In this document: in pieces, positions 5,664 to 6,370 of the stretch
How positions within the stretch are numbered: the first letter of the stretch is position 1
Layout: every line of letters begins with the position of its first letter
DNA from: Deltaproteobacteria bacterium RBG_16_54_11
Lineage (GTDB): Bacteria > Desulfobacterota > B13-G15 > RBG-16-54-18
Direction: 5' to 3'
Assembly (NCBI GenBank): GCA_001797905.1
Contig: MGQS01000121.1
Location: 13,722-20,091 of the forward strand
Length of the DNA: 6,370 bases
Program-made: the position numbers and the translations under genes
The notes under the pieces: model-generated
Database searches by the model: none
What the model was told of the DNA's origin: nothing
Seen by the model: the letters and a program-made list of their open reading frames with translations, nothing else

Positions 5664-5772
5664 AATACAAAAAAAGGGTTCGAGGATTCGAGGGTCCTAG
5701 GATTCTAGGGTGCAAAAAAAAGGACATTGCACTTGACCTCTCGAACCCTTGAACCCTTGACCCCTGGGCCCC
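5641..5772 (-). repeat. Repeat element C: inverted arrays of 8-bp units, opposite orientation to B
   Basis: On the plus strand the left arm is an exact period-8 array: GGGTTCGA, GGATTCGA, GGGTCCTA, GGATTCTA (5676-5707). The right arm is a period-8 array of the complementary type: TCGAACCC, TTGAACCC, TTGACCCC, TGGGCCCC (5741-5772). The spacer (5708-5740) includes a run of A. Read on the minus strand, the arm end, TGTATTAAAAAA and G-rich tail (5641-5674) match element B at 5046-5092, so B and C are inverted copies. The right arm ends one base from the ilvD stop codon. Confidence 0.65.
5669..5757 (-). terminator. Repeat-derived intrinsic terminator for ilvD
   Basis: Read on the minus strand, AGGGTTCAAGGGTTCGAGAG and the next bases pair with CTCGAATCCTCGAACCCT across a loop of roughly 40 nt. 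The stem is about 20 bp with one mismatch, one G-U pair and one bulge. It is followed by seven T residues (the A run at 5669-5675 on the plus strand). This is the form of a rho-independent terminator and lies directly downstream of the ilvD stop. The long loop makes its efficiency uncertain. Confidence 0.55.
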
Positions 5773-5773
5773 T

Positions 5774-6370
5774 TCATTTCTTGAGAAATACCGCGCCGGT
5801 GCTGGCCGAGCTGACCATCTGCGCGTAACGGTACATGTAGCCGGATGTGATATTCGGTTTTGGTCGCTTCCAAGCTTCCAGACGGCGTTTGATCTCCTCA
5901 TCCGTCAGAAGCAGGTGCAACTTTTTGGCGGGTATGTCGATCTCGATGATGTCGCCGTCCCTAATAATAGCGATAGGCCCTCCTTCGGCAGCCTCGGGCG
6001 AGCAATGCCCGATGGCGGCACCCCTGGTTCCCCCGGAAAATCTGCCATCGGTAATAAGCGCTACTTCCTTGTCCATGCCGATGCCGGCGATGGCCGAGGT
6101 AGGGGCGAGCATCTCTCGCATCCCCGGCCCGCCTCTGGGACCTTCATAGCGAATGACGATTACCTCGCCTTTTTTGATTTTTTTGGCCAGGATGGCCTGA
6201 AATGCCTCTTCTTCTGATTCAAAGACACGGGCCGGACCCTTATTGTTCAGCATCTCCGGGGCCACTGCCGAGGCCTTAACCACCGCGCCCTCGGGGGCAA
6301 GGTTGCCGAAGAGTACGGAAAGGCCGCCGGTTGCGTGATACGGTTTTCCCAATGGCCGGATCACCTCTGC
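5774..6370 (-). CDS. ilvD: Dihydroxy-acid dehydratase, C-terminal 198 residues (gene runs off the window)
   Basis: IlvD dehydrates 2,3-dihydroxy-isovalerate and 2,3-dihydroxy-3-methylvalerate in the valine, isoleucine and leucine pathway, using an iron-sulfur cluster and Mg2+, in the cytoplasm. The frame is open to the right edge; the N-terminal two thirds, including the cluster cysteines, are outside. Visible landmarks in order: 'VIRPLGKPYHATGGLSVLFG' with 'NLAPEGAVVK' next to it, 'RYEGPRGGPGMREML' (about visible residues 74-88), 'TDGRFSGGTRG' (107-117), which holds the serine proposed as catalytic base, 'GHCSPEAAEGGPIA' and a C-terminal 'ITSGYMYRYAQMVSSASTGAV'. The GTG at 6364 is an internal valine, not a start. 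A cysteine stands in GHCSPEA where valine or isoleucine is common. The gene converges on the pilus-associated genes and is functionally unrelated to them. No frameshift or truncation is visible. Confidence 0.95.
   Translation of the reverse strand, partial: AEVIRPLGKPYHATGGLSVLFGNLAPEGAVVKASAVAPEMLNNKGPARVFESEEEAFQAILAKKIKKGEVIVIRYEGPRGGPGMREMLAPTSAIAGIGMDKEVALITDGRFSGGTRGAAIGHCSPEAAEGGPIAIIRDGDIIEIDIPAKKLHLLLTDEEIKRRLEAWKRPKPNITSGYMYRYAQMVSSASTGAVFLKK

Noticed and set aside
5676..5691. tRNA gene suggested by T-arm-like GGTTCGA..ATTC sequence
   Set aside because: The resemblance is confined to the octamer; there is no acceptor, D or anticodon arm around it on either strand.
5676..5772. CRISPR array suggested by regular short repeats
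   Set aside because: The period is 8 bp with no spacers, and the two halves are in opposite orientation; this is an inverted octamer array.

Overview
The window holds the end of a type IV pilus minor-component locus running rightwards, followed tail-to-tail by an amino-acid biosynthesis gene on the minus strand. The gene types suggest a Gram-negative, possibly deltaproteobacterial (Desulfobacterota-like) or Nitrospirota-like organism: a large PilY1 adhesin, a PilV-type prepilin, sigma-54-type promoters, and intergenic palindromic repeats. This taxonomic guess is an inference; no rRNA or tRNA is present to fix it.

Layout. Positions 1-312 encode the end of a small secreted beta-rich protein whose start lies outside the window. 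Its stop codon overlaps the start of a 1257-residue PilY1 homologue (309-4082) by 4 bp. A 424-bp gap follows. It holds a repeat element, a possible decayed TetR-type remnant, a rho-independent terminator and then a convincing sigma-54 promoter for a PilV-like prepilin gene (4507-5097). The last 46 or so codons of that gene lie inside a second copy of the repeat. A 211-bp gap carries a second sigma-54-like promoter for an 87-residue single-domain protein (5309-5572), which ends at a strong terminator. A third, inverted copy of the repeat separates it from the C-terminal third of ilvD (dihydroxy-acid dehydratase, minus strand, 5774 to the window end).

How the parts relate. PilY1 and PilV-like proteins belong to the same machine: minor pilins prime the type IV pilus and PilY1 sits with them as tip adhesin and mechanosensor. 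The PilV-like gene is not in the pilY1 transcript, because a terminator separates them. It appears to share regulation with the 87-residue gene: each has a TTTTTGTC/GACAAA inverted repeat about 100-110 bp upstream, an IHF-like site 24-25 bp upstream, and a -24/-12 sigma-54 element with exact GG-N10-GC spacing. ilvD is functionally unrelated and convergent.

The most interesting non-coding signal is a family of structured repeats built from 8-bp units of the type GGRTTCRA arranged as inverted arrays, seen in all three gene ends to the right of pilY1. Two copies share a tandem-hairpin module in which a short stem has changed on both sides, as expected if base pairing is conserved. The copies double as likely transcription terminators, and one has become part of the PilV-like reading frame.
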